In this document: piece after piece, positions 24,885 through 32,407 of the stretch | How the letters are laid out: each line of letters opens with the position of its first letter | Position numbering within the stretch: position 1 is the stretch's first letter | Assembly: GCA_013361525.1 (NCBI GenBank) | Contig: JABFXY010000056.1 | Span: 1 to 64,000, forward strand | From: Polyangiaceae bacterium | GTDB lineage: Bacteria; Myxococcota_A; Polyangia; Polyangiales; Polyangiaceae | Direction of reading: 5' to 3' | Length of the DNA stretch: 64,000 nucleotides | Program-made: the position numbers and the translations under genes | Notes under the pieces: model-generated | The model's database searches: none | What the model was told of the DNA's origin: nothing | The model's input: only the letters and a program-made list of their open reading frames with translations

Positions 24885-25871
24885 GTGAGCAAGCAGGGTG
24901 GGAATGGGCACATCACGGTCGCGACCTCCGCTTCAGGGACGGAGCCGCTCGCATTGATCGAGCTCCCGGCGCGCGCGCTCGGACCCAAAGACATCCGCGT
25001 GCGGGTGCGAGCGATCGGCGTAAACCCCGTCGATTGGAAGATGCGAAGCGGCGGACCGCTGCGTTTCGCGCATCGTTTCGTCGGCCCCTCGGGGCAGCTC
25101 GTCGTCGGGGTCGACTTCGCCGGTGAGGTGGTCGAACAAGGTGCCGAAGCCGATTTGCCGGTAGGGGCGCGCGTCGTCGGCGCAACGGATTTCTCGCGCA
25201 AGCAGCTCGGCAGCTACGCCAACGAGGTCGTCGTTCGGGACGACCAATGCGCGACCCTCCCGAACGCGGTGTCGTTCGAGGACGCGGCGTGTTTGCCCGT
25301 TCCGGGTGCCACGGCGCTTCGAGCGCTCGAGCTCGCGGGGCTTCCGACATCCGGAAAGGCCCCCGACGTGCGCGTGTTGGTGCTCGGCGCCGCGGGCGGC
25401 GTCGGCCTCGTCACCCTTCAAATCGCGCGCGTTCTGGGCATGAAGGCGGCGGGCGTTTGCTCGACGCGAAACACCGCGCTCGTCGAGAAGCTCGGCGCAG
25501 CGAGCATCGACTACACGAAGGGCGACGCGCTCGAGGCCGCCGCCGCACACGGCCCGTACGATCTCATCCTCAATGTGGTCGGCAGCGAGATCTATTCGAC
25601 GTCTCGCGCGCGCACCTTGCTCACCGACAAGGGCTCCGTCGTCCTCGCGGTCGTGCGCCCGGCCGATGTTCCGGCGCTGTTGTTCTCGAGCCGCGTCAAA
25701 CACGTCCTCGGCAGACCCTTTCGACAGAACCTCGAGCCGCTCGTCGGATGGCTCGCCACACGCGATCTCGAGCCGTTGATCGAAGCCACCTTCCCGCTCG
25801 CGGAGGCTGAAAAGGCCCACGTGCTCTCGAAGGGCGGGAAGGTCGTCGGCAAGCTGCTGCTCTTGCCCTGA
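24885..25871 (+). CDS. NAD(P)-dependent quinone oxidoreductase-type MDR dehydrogenase
   Basis: A 328-residue medium-chain dehydrogenase/reductase. The GroES-like half has the VRAIGVNPVDWKMRSG motif typical of zinc-free quinone oxidoreductases, and GVDFAGEVVEQG. The Rossmann half has VLVLGAAGGVGLVTLQIARVLG. Zinc-binding cysteines are absent, so a zeta-crystallin or enoyl-reductase-like reaction is likely. The GTG at 24885 begins just before the first strand; the longer frame from 24822 overlaps the ligase gene and is not needed. It sits in the same-direction run between ligase and the GH5 gene. Confidence 0.9.
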   Translation: MSKQGGNGHITVATSASGTEPLALIELPARALGPKDIRVRVRAIGVNPVDWKMRSGGPLRFAHRFVGPSGQLVVGVDFAGEVVEQGAEADLPVGARVVGATDFSRKQLGSYANEVVVRDDQCATLPNAVSFEDAACLPVPGATALRALELAGLPTSGKAPDVRVLVLGAAGGVGLVTLQIARVLGMKAAGVCSTRNTALVEKLGAASIDYTKGDALEAAAAHGPYDLILNVVGSEIYSTSRARTLLTDKGSVVLAVVRPADVPALLFSSRVKHVLGRPFRQNLEPLVGWLATRDLEPLIEATFPLAEAEKAHVLSKGGKVVGKLLLLP

Positions 25872-25890
25872 TCGTTACGGAGGCACGTTG

Positions 25891-27381
25891 ATGTCGGCGA
25901 TTGCGAAGAGGCTCGGCGAACGGATCTGGCGAGGAGCGTTCGTGCTCGGCCTCGCGGTCGTGTCGTGCGAGGAGACGGCCGACGACGGCACGACGGATCC
26001 GTTCGAAGATCCGACGCTGGAGCCGCTCGAAACGACGAGCCGCCACGTCACCGTCTCCGGTGATCGGCTGCTCGACGAGGCCGGCCGCGAGGTCCTCTTG
26101 CGGGGGTATTGCGCGGGGAACCGCGCCAAGATGCCGCCGTTTCTTCCGATGGAGCTCGTCGATGGGCAGACCGTTGCCGAGGGCGCCGACACCTTCTTTT
26201 CCAAGTTGGCGGCGCTCGGTGCCAATACGGTCCGACTCACGTTTTCATGGGAGGCATTCGAGCCTACTCGAGGCGAGCGCGACGCGGCGTACCTCGCGCA
26301 ATACAGCGCGATGCTCGACGCCGCCGATGCGCACGGCATCGGGGTAATCGTCGATTTTCACCAAGACGTGTTTGCATCACCGTTCTGTGGCGACGGTTTT
26401 CCGCTTTGGGCCATCGGCGAAGAAATCCCCCACGGCGAGCCTCATTACGATTGCGGGTATCCCAATTGGTCGCTGCCCGGGCTCGACGCGGAGAGCGACG
26501 TCAGCGCTGCGTACGATCGGCTCTGGCAAAACACCGACGGGCTACAAGATGCGATGGAGGAGATGTGGCGCGCGGTCGCGCGCGAGCTCGCCGGACATCC
26601 CGCGGTCGTCGGCTTCGAGGTCATCAACGAGCCCGGCGCGGGGAGCATCCCGCGCGAGACCTTCGAGGCCGAGACGTTGCCCGCCTTCATCGAGCGCATG
26701 GGCTCGGCGATTCGTGAGGAGGCGGGCGATGTCGCCGTCTTCAATGGCGGACGTTTCGGCGATGCCGTCGGCAACGAGAACGAGCTCGCGCGGCCCGAGC
26801 TGCCCGGCTTCGTCTTCTCACCCCATTATTACAATCCCGTCATCTCGCTCGGCCTGAACAGCATCGACGCGCCGGCGATCGAGGAGGGGCTCGGCCATGC
26901 GCTCGCGCCGGCCGCACAATGGGGTGTTCCCGTTTTGCTCGGTGAGTTCGGGACGCACAACGACATCACCGTCAAAGCGGAATACCTCGACCTCGTCCTC
27001 GACATCCTCGATTTGCACCATGCGCACGCAACGCTATGGGACGCATCGATCGGAACGCAGCTCTGGAACTCGGAGGACTTCTCGGTCTTCACGTCCCAGG
27101 GGGACGAGCAGCCCTGGGCGAGCTCGGTCGTGAGGCCCTATCCGCGCGCGGTGTCTGGACGCGTCGAGCGATTCGAATGGAACGCCGAAAGTCGTCGATT
27201 CGAGATCCACGTCGTCGAAGCCGGTGACGCCGTGAGCGAGATCTACCTGCCCGTCCGGCACCTCGGGACGAGCCCATCCGTCACGGTGCAAGGCGCTCGG
27301 TATCGCTTCCTCTCCGACCGTGAGCTGCTCCTCGTGCGAGCCGAGGCGGGCGCGGCCTATTCGGTCGTCGTCACGCGCTGA
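25891..27381 (+). CDS. Secreted GH5 glycosidase, endoglycosylceramidase-like lipoprotein
   Basis: A 496-residue exported protein: signal ending at LGLAVVSC, an acidic linker, then a family 5 TIM barrel. Characteristic parts are EVLLRGYCAGNRAK, NTVRLTFSWEAFEP, VDFHQDVFASPFCGDGFPLWA, the acid/base Glu247 in VINEPG and the nucleophile Glu352 in LLGEFGTHND. The HQD...GDG..PLWA block is typical of endoglycosylceramidases, which release glycans from glycosphingolipids; some relatives are beta-glucosidases. A C-terminal beta domain follows the barrel. The ATG at 25891 has GGAGG 7 nt upstream. A surface or secreted enzyme acting on host or prey glycolipids is plausible but not shown. It is the last gene of the run that starts at 20797. 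Confidence 0.88.
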   Translation: MSAIAKRLGERIWRGAFVLGLAVVSCEETADDGTTDPFEDPTLEPLETTSRHVTVSGDRLLDEAGREVLLRGYCAGNRAKMPPFLPMELVDGQTVAEGADTFFSKLAALGANTVRLTFSWEAFEPTRGERDAAYLAQYSAMLDAADAHGIGVIVDFHQDVFASPFCGDGFPLWAIGEEIPHGEPHYDCGYPNWSLPGLDAESDVSAAYDRLWQNTDGLQDAMEEMWRAVARELAGHPAVVGFEVINEPGAGSIPRETFEAETLPAFIERMGSAIREEAGDVAVFNGGRFGDAVGNENELARPELPGFVFSPHYYNPVISLGLNSIDAPAIEEGLGHALAPAAQWGVPVLLGEFGTHNDITVKAEYLDLVLDILDLHHAHATLWDASIGTQLWNSEDFSVFTSQGDEQPWASSVVRPYPRAVSGRVERFEWNAESRRFEIHVVEAGDAVSEIYLPVRHLGTSPSVTVQGARYRFLSDRELLLVRAEAGAAYSVVVTR

Positions 27382-27399
27382 ACGCGGGCCGACCCCCGA

Positions 27400-27981
27400 T
27401 CACCACCGCTCGGAAGGGGGAACCGGCGCGGGCATCTCCGCGAACACCTTGTCGATAGCGTCGATCTGCGCGCTGATTTTCGCGTGTTCGGCGCGTGTGA
27501 TCTGCAAAACGCCGTGCGCCTCGATGAGGTCGCGGTACGCGTCGTTCGTCACGATTCGCTTGGGCAAGCTGGAGCTCGGATCGTGACCGTCGTCGAGGTC
27601 GAGGAGCGCGATCGCGATCTGCGCCTTTTCTTTGTCGGTTCGCGCGAGGCCTCGAAGAGCGCCCCGCGCCTTCGCGATTCGAGCTTCGGTGGAAGCCTCC
27701 GCCGCGCGAAGCTGTTGGGTGACGTTCACCAGCATGAGCCGCTGGCGCGCCGCCGCCGAGAACATGACGGCCTGGGGTGCCGGGGTGGTGCCCTCGACCG
27801 CGCGCGCACACCGGTCGATGAGCGCAACCGCGGCCGGATCCATAGCGATGACCGGCGGAGGCGCCGGCGCCTGAACGGGTGGTGTACGCGGCTGCGACGA
27901 ACAGCCCATCAGCGAAACCGCCGCTAGGACCAACGCCGTTGGGAGCACAGCCCCCCGAACCCAAAACAGCCGACTCGACAT
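27400..27981 (-). CDS. Hypothetical lipoprotein
   Basis: A 193-residue product with a clear lipoprotein signal (LVLAAVSLMGC), a Pro/Ala-rich linker and a helical C-terminal domain with no motif I recognise. The helical region (AARQRLMLVNVTQQLRAAE onward) may form a bundle or short coiled coil. It is convergent with the GH5 gene, 18 nt apart, and divergent from the SDR gene. It is probably anchored to a membrane in the envelope. Confidence 0.8.
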   Translation of the reverse strand: MSSRLFWVRGAVLPTALVLAAVSLMGCSSQPRTPPVQAPAPPPVIAMDPAAVALIDRCARAVEGTTPAPQAVMFSAAARQRLMLVNVTQQLRAAEASTEARIAKARGALRGLARTDKEKAQIAIALLDLDDGHDPSSSLPKRIVTNDAYRDLIEAHGVLQITRAEHAKISAQIDAIDKVFAEMPAPVPPSERW

Positions 27982-28071
27982 CGTTAAGAATCGTTAGCGT
28001 CGCCAAACCCAGTACGCAATCACCGCCGCGCCTGTCGACGCCGCTTCGACGAACACTGATAGAGTTCCGCG

Positions 28072-28926
28072 ATGTCCGAGTCCCTCGCAGGAATGACGTT
28101 CGTCATTACGGGCGCCAACACCGGTATCGGCCGCGCGAACGCCCTGGCCCTGGCCGAGCGCAAACCGGCGCGCATCGTCATCGCGTCGCGCAGCCGGGAC
28201 CGGACGCAAGCCGTCCTGGACGAGGTTCGCGCATTGAACCCGGACGGAGCCGTCGACTTCGTGTCGATCGATCTGACGAGCCTCGCCTCGGTGCGCAAAG
28301 CCGCCGACGAAATCCTCGCGATGGACATCACGATCGACGTCCTCGTCAACAATGCGGGAATCGCCGGCGTGCGCGGGCAAACCACCGACGGCTTCGAGCT
28401 CGCCTTCGGAACGAACCACGTCGGGCATTACCTCTTCACCGAGAAGCTCTTGCCGCTGGTGAAGCGCGCGCGCCAGGGCCGTGTGGTCATCGTCTCGAGC
28501 CAAGGCCATTACCGCGCCCGCGGCATCGATTGGGACGCCGTGCGCAAGCCTTCGGAGACGGTGACTGCGTTCCCTGAATATTGCGTCAGCAAGCTCGCCA
28601 ACGTCCTTCACGCGAGCGAGCTCGCGCGGCGCCTCGCCGACACGAAGGTCACGACGTATTCGGTCCACCCGGGCGGCGTCGCCAGCGACATTTGGAGCCG
28701 GCGCCTGGGGCCGTTCGCCGTCCTGCTCAAGCCGTTTCTCATCACCAACGAACAAGGGGCAAAAACGCAGATCCGCTGCGCGACGGATCCGGCGCTGTCG
28801 AAGGAGACAGGCCTCTACTACGACAAGGAAAAGCCGAAGACGCCTTCGAGCGAAGCGCAATCGGTCTCTCTTCAGGACGAGCTACGCAGGCGCAGCGACG
28901 AATGGGTGAAGCCCTTCCTCGACTAG
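28072..28926 (+). CDS. SDR family oxidoreductase, retinol dehydrogenase-like
   Basis: A 284-residue classical SDR. TGANTGIG (residues 13-20) binds the cofactor, NNAG is present, and the catalytic Tyr170/Lys174 are in EYCVSK, preceded by the VIVSSQGHY strand. The sequence FGTNHVGHYLFTEKLLP and the C-terminal NEQGAKTQIRCATDPALSKETGLYYD match the retinol dehydrogenase/WW-domain oxidoreductase-like group, which reduces or oxidises lipophilic aldehydes and alcohols with NADP(H). The substrate here is unknown. Two strong hairpins follow its stop. Confidence 0.92.
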   Translation: MSESLAGMTFVITGANTGIGRANALALAERKPARIVIASRSRDRTQAVLDEVRALNPDGAVDFVSIDLTSLASVRKAADEILAMDITIDVLVNNAGIAGVRGQTTDGFELAFGTNHVGHYLFTEKLLPLVKRARQGRVVIVSSQGHYRARGIDWDAVRKPSETVTAFPEYCVSKLANVLHASELARRLADTKVTTYSVHPGGVASDIWSRRLGPFAVLLKPFLITNEQGAKTQIRCATDPALSKETGLYYDKEKPKTPSSEAQSVSLQDELRRRSDEWVKPFLD

Positions 28927-28927
28927 G

Positions 28928-28958
28928 GCAAAGGTCGGTTGTCCTGACCGACCTTTGC
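28928..28958 (+). terminator. Strong hairpin after the SDR gene
   Basis: GCAAAGGTCGGT pairs perfectly with ACCGACCTTTGC over 12 bp around a 7-nt loop, starting 2 nt after the SDR stop codon. There is no T tract, but position and stability fit a terminator or 3'-end stabiliser. Confidence 0.7.
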
Positions 28959-28988
28959 GCCAGCAACGAAACAAGCGCCGGGTGCAGA

Positions 28989-29063
28989 GGTTGCCCGTTT
29001 TTCCCGCGGAAACGGCTCCTCACCCATTGGGAGCCGTTGGAGCGGGAAACAATCAGGGCAACC
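28989..29063. terminator. Three-tier nested inverted repeat between convergent genes
   Basis: Three nested stems share one axis: GGTTGCCC/GGGCAACC (28989-28996 with 29056-29063), TTTCCCGC/GCGGGAAA (29000-29007 with 29042-29049) and AACGGCTCC/GGAGCCGTT (29011-29019 with 29030-29038), with a 10-nt apical loop. That is 25 paired bases in 75 bp, with short internal loops. It lies between the ends of the convergent SDR and LpoA-like genes. A bidirectional terminator is the simple reading; a palindromic repeat element or small structured RNA is possible. Confidence 0.6.
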
Positions 29064-29079
29064 GAATTGCGCGGCAGAG

Positions 29080-30882
29080 CTAGCGCTTGCGATCGATGAC
29101 GCCGATGGATCGCTTCATCGTCCGGGCGCCGTCGAAACCCTTCGAGGAGGTCGTCCAGAGCGACCCTTCGGTCTTCGCGATCGAATCGGTGACGAGGCGT
29201 TTGCGAACGGCGACCGCTGCGTCGGCGGTGTCGTCTTCGCTGGGCAGACCCAGGACCGCGTCTTTCACGAGGAGCCCGGCGTCGTGACCGAGCGCGACCC
29301 ACCAGGACGGGTCGCGCTTCTCTCGATCGCGGAAGGTCTTCAAATGAACGTCGGGGGTTGGTCCGCTCGAGATGGGAAAAATGCCGGACGCCGCGAGGAC
29401 ACCCGCGCTCGACTCCGGCCGCGCGGCGTCGAGCCCAAAGCCCAACGTCAGCGCGCCCGCCGCTTTCGTCGCGTCGTTGGTGCAGCGCGCGCCTGCGTCG
29501 ATGACCAGCGCGTCGGCGCCGGCGCTTTTTGCGAAGTCGAGCGATGCGCCACAGGGCTGCTCGGCGACGACGAGCTTCGCGGCGTCTTGGGCCAAATCGT
29601 TCACGGTTCGTTCTTCGACGAGCATCGCGACGCGCTTCTTTCCGCGGTTCGCGAGGGAGCGAACGAGCTCCTGGCGCACCGCTGACGGCGACTCGCCGAG
29701 CACGAACACGGGACCGTCGGCTGCGACGGGCCGTGACGGGGGGCGAAACAAGACGATGGGGACGTTCGTGCGCTCCGCGTAGGCGAGCGCGATGTCGGAT
29801 TCACGCGTATCGAAGCCCGCGATGATGACCGCGGCGCCGTCGGCGTTGAGGAGCGCGAGCGTCTCGTCGACATGAGCGACGTCACGTTGATCGTCGCGCA
29901 CGATGAGCTTCGTCGCGCCGCCTGGGATCCCGAGTGCGAGCGCGAGCCCCGAGGCCGCCTCGATGCCGCGACGGCGTAGGTCATCGGTTCGAAGAGGCAT
30001 GAGCAGGCCGACGGTGTTGCGCTCGAGTCGGACACCGGCACCTTTCGCGGCGACGCGCGCGACCATTTCAGCCCTGTGCCCGAGCAACGGCGCGGCAACG
30101 TCGAGCAGCTCGCGTGCGAGCTTGGGCTCTTGGTCCCGCTCGACACCCAGCGCGACGTGCTCGGCGAGCGCCATCGAGAACCAACGATCCGGCTCCTCCG
30201 CCGCGACCTCTTCTTTCAGCGCCGCGAGGGCGACCGTCGCGGGCAGCTTCGCGAGGAGCACCGCGGTCTCGCGCTCGGCGAAGGTGCGGAGCGGTCCCCC
30301 CGACTGCCGAACGAGCGCACGCAGATACCGAGCCGCGTCGTCGAGCTTGCGCGCCCCGAGCGCCGCGCGAACGAGCTCGCGGTTCAAAAAGGCGCGGGTT
30401 GGGGGATCGATGATCTTGTTGAACTGACCACCCATCTGCTCGAGCGCGCGCTGCGGCCTGCCGCTCCTCGCTTCCAGGCTCCCGAGCACGACGTTCGCCA
30501 TGTCGCGCGTCGAGCCTTCACCGTCGACCGACGCCAGCACGTCGAGCTGCTTCTTCGCTTCGGCGATCTCGCCCTTTTCGACGGCGACGACCGCCCGCAT
30601 CGCGCGGATGGTTCGCGTCGAAGGATCGCCCGGGTGTTTCTGAATGTGCTTGTCGAGCTTGGGCGCCATCGCGACGACCGCGTCCCAATCCGCGTGTTCC
30701 CAGCGATCTCGAAGCGCCGAGAAGTCGCGCTGCACCGGCAAGCTCTCGCTGAGATCGACCCGCGGAACGACGTCCGCGCCACCACACCGAAGCGAGCCCA
30801 GACACGCGAACGCCGTTGCCAGCGTGATCCACCGGGTCGTTCGTTGCGCGCGTCGATGAGCGATGCGGCGCGCGGCCGGCAT
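29080..30882 (-). CDS. Lipoprotein with TPR-like N-terminus and periplasmic-binding-like domain (LpoA-like)
   Basis: A 600-residue exported protein. The hydrophobic signal ends near SLRC; the lipobox is imperfect because Arg precedes Cys. Residues about 60-250 are helical and TPR-like (ALEQMGGQFNKI, LDDAARYLRALVRQ). Residues about 270-590 resemble a type-1 periplasmic binding fold (TVGLLMPLRTDDLRRRGIEAASG, AAVIIAGFDTRESDIALAYAERTNVPIV, WWVALGHDAGLLVKDAVLG). This two-part architecture is that of LpoA, the outer-membrane activator of penicillin-binding protein 1A, and related binding-protein lipoproteins. A true PBP-activating role is inference. The ATG at 30882 is 2 nt after the stop of the upstream regulator gene, so the two are coupled. 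Confidence 0.75.
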   Translation of the reverse strand: MPAARRIAHRRAQRTTRWITLATAFACLGSLRCGGADVVPRVDLSESLPVQRDFSALRDRWEHADWDAVVAMAPKLDKHIQKHPGDPSTRTIRAMRAVVAVEKGEIAEAKKQLDVLASVDGEGSTRDMANVVLGSLEARSGRPQRALEQMGGQFNKIIDPPTRAFLNRELVRAALGARKLDDAARYLRALVRQSGGPLRTFAERETAVLLAKLPATVALAALKEEVAAEEPDRWFSMALAEHVALGVERDQEPKLARELLDVAAPLLGHRAEMVARVAAKGAGVRLERNTVGLLMPLRTDDLRRRGIEAASGLALALGIPGGATKLIVRDDQRDVAHVDETLALLNADGAAVIIAGFDTRESDIALAYAERTNVPIVLFRPPSRPVAADGPVFVLGESPSAVRQELVRSLANRGKKRVAMLVEERTVNDLAQDAAKLVVAEQPCGASLDFAKSAGADALVIDAGARCTNDATKAAGALTLGFGLDAARPESSAGVLAASGIFPISSGPTPDVHLKTFRDREKRDPSWWVALGHDAGLLVKDAVLGLPSEDDTADAAVAVRKRLVTDSIAKTEGSLWTTSSKGFDGARTMKRSIGVIDRKR

Positions 30883-30884
30883 CG

Positions 30885-32108
30885 TCACGGCTCGACCTTG
30901 TGACGCTGCTTCATGCGGTAGAGCGTGCTTCGTGCCACGCCGAGCTTCTTCGCGGCAAGGCTCACGTTGCCGTTTGCTGCACGAAGCGCCTCTTCGAGCG
31001 CGGATCGCTCGGCTACATGGCGCAAGCCTTGGGACATCGGCGCGCCCTCGGATTTTGCGGGCTCCGCGGCTTCCAGCGGCAGATGCCCGGGAAGAATCAG
31101 CCGCTCCGGTGCTGCGCTCGCGATCGCGCGCTCGAGCCAGGCGGCGAGCTCGCGGACGTTGTTGGGCCACGCATAGGAGCGAAGGACGCGCATCGTCTCG
31201 GGCGCGACCTCGAAGCGCGACGAAGGCGGCGACGACCCGCTTCGACCGCTTCCGATGCGCTCGTTCGGGGGTTGTCCCCCGAGGTGCGCGAGGATGCCTC
31301 GAACCACGTATTCGAAGTCGTCTCGATCGCGCAGGGCCGGCAGCGTGACCGTCGACGTGCGCAAGAGCGTGTAGAGCTCGCGCGCAAAGGTGCCCCTGGC
31401 CACCCGCTCGCGGAGATCACCCCGGCCGCTCGCGACGAAATGCGCGTCGGCGTAAACACCGCGGTCCACCTCGCGGGCGAGACGTCGACCGGTCTCCAGA
31501 TCCAGGTCGTGTACGTTCTCGACATAAAGCGTTCCGCCACCGGCGCATTGCGGCCCGGCCGCGAGGAGCAGCTCGATGAATTGGTCGCTCGGCACGGCGT
31601 CCGCGCTGATGTGGACGAAGGGTGCCTGGCCCCGACCGCTCGCGTCGACGATCGCCCGCGCGACGATCTCCGCGCCGGAGCCTTCTTCGCACGCGATGTA
31701 GATCGGCAACATCGTCTTCGCGAGCCGCATCGCGAGATCCACCGCGCCGCGCGCCGCGGTGTCTTTGCCGCCGACGATATCGATTCCCAGGGTCGGTCGC
31801 GTCGCGCTGGCCGGCGGGACGGTCGTCGTGGTGTAGCGCGGCTGCGCCTCTTCCAGCACGAGGAGCACGGCGACCGTCTCCTCGTTCGCGCCTCGCATCG
31901 TCTCGAGCCGGAAACGTCCGGCCGGCGTCACGAGCTCACGGCTCGACGCCGCGACCTCGACGAGATCGCGCCAGCCGATGCCGATCGCCTCTTCGATCCG
32001 TGACCCTGCACGCAGCGATTCATTCGCGACGGTCGTCGCGCGGATCACCCCCGGCGCCTCGGCGAGGAGATAACCAGTCGTTGGAAGGGACGACGAGGCA
32101 GCGGGCAC
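30885..32108 (-). CDS. Degenerate sigma-54 activator-like regulator with Fis-type HTH
   Basis: A 407-residue protein with a PAS/FHA-like N-terminal part, a central domain of the NtrC AAA+ kind and a C-terminal Fis HTH (EEALRAANGNVSLAAKKLGVARSTLYRM). The central domain has lost key parts: Walker A reads CEEGSGAEIVARAI, without the lysine; the sigma-54-contacting GAFTGA loop is missing; Walker B reads TLYVENVHDL instead of a DE-ending strand. The remaining scaffold (ASGRGDLRERVARGTFARELY, WPNNVRELAAWLERAI) is well kept. So it should bind DNA but not open sigma-54 promoters with ATP. It may be a repressor or a sigma-70-type regulator, as known for a few degenerate NtrC relatives. The GTG start is only 2 codons from an Ala/Ser-rich beginning. 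It is upstream of the LpoA-like gene and divergent from the NtrY-like kinase. Confidence 0.82.
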   Translation of the reverse strand: MPAASSSLPTTGYLLAEAPGVIRATTVANESLRAGSRIEEAIGIGWRDLVEVAASSRELVTPAGRFRLETMRGANEETVAVLLVLEEAQPRYTTTTVPPASATRPTLGIDIVGGKDTAARGAVDLAMRLAKTMLPIYIACEEGSGAEIVARAIVDASGRGQAPFVHISADAVPSDQFIELLLAAGPQCAGGGTLYVENVHDLDLETGRRLAREVDRGVYADAHFVASGRGDLRERVARGTFARELYTLLRTSTVTLPALRDRDDFEYVVRGILAHLGGQPPNERIGSGRSGSSPPSSRFEVAPETMRVLRSYAWPNNVRELAAWLERAIASAAPERLILPGHLPLEAAEPAKSEGAPMSQGLRHVAERSALEEALRAANGNVSLAAKKLGVARSTLYRMKQRHKVEP

Positions 32109-32407
32109 GGTAACGTCCGGTAATGGACTCGAGGCGAAGTATGTCAGGTTCCTTCGCCTAGGGAATGGGGCGTGAGACAGTACGAGCGCAACGACATGGT
32201 AGCCATCGAGAGATGGGGCACCCTCAATGCCCGCCCTTGTCCTCCTCTACCACCGTCTTCGATGGTGAGGGCGGCGGCGCCGTCGACCATTCGAATGCAA
32301 AACACTTTTGATTGGTTGGCGACGGCACGCGCGGTTGTTGCCCAGCCGCGCACCCAAACTCCAACTCGCGCCTCCAACAGGCGCCGGTTGCCCGACAACG
32401 TGCGGAC
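32109..32407. other. Divergent control region with small hairpins
   Basis: 299 bp between the regulator (minus) and histidine kinase (plus) starts, without a convincing gene. CCATC-GAGA-GATGG at 32203-32216 is a perfect small hairpin with a GNRA-type loop, and CAAAA/TTTTG at 32298-32310 is a short palindrome with a 3-nt spacer. I see no clear sigma-54 (-24/-12) promoter. Both promoters must lie here. Confidence 0.4.

Noticed and set aside
23213..25201. 662-residue minus-strand frame
   Set aside because: Complement of the ligase and dehydrogenase genes; Arg/His-rich translation typical of GC-rich antisense frames.
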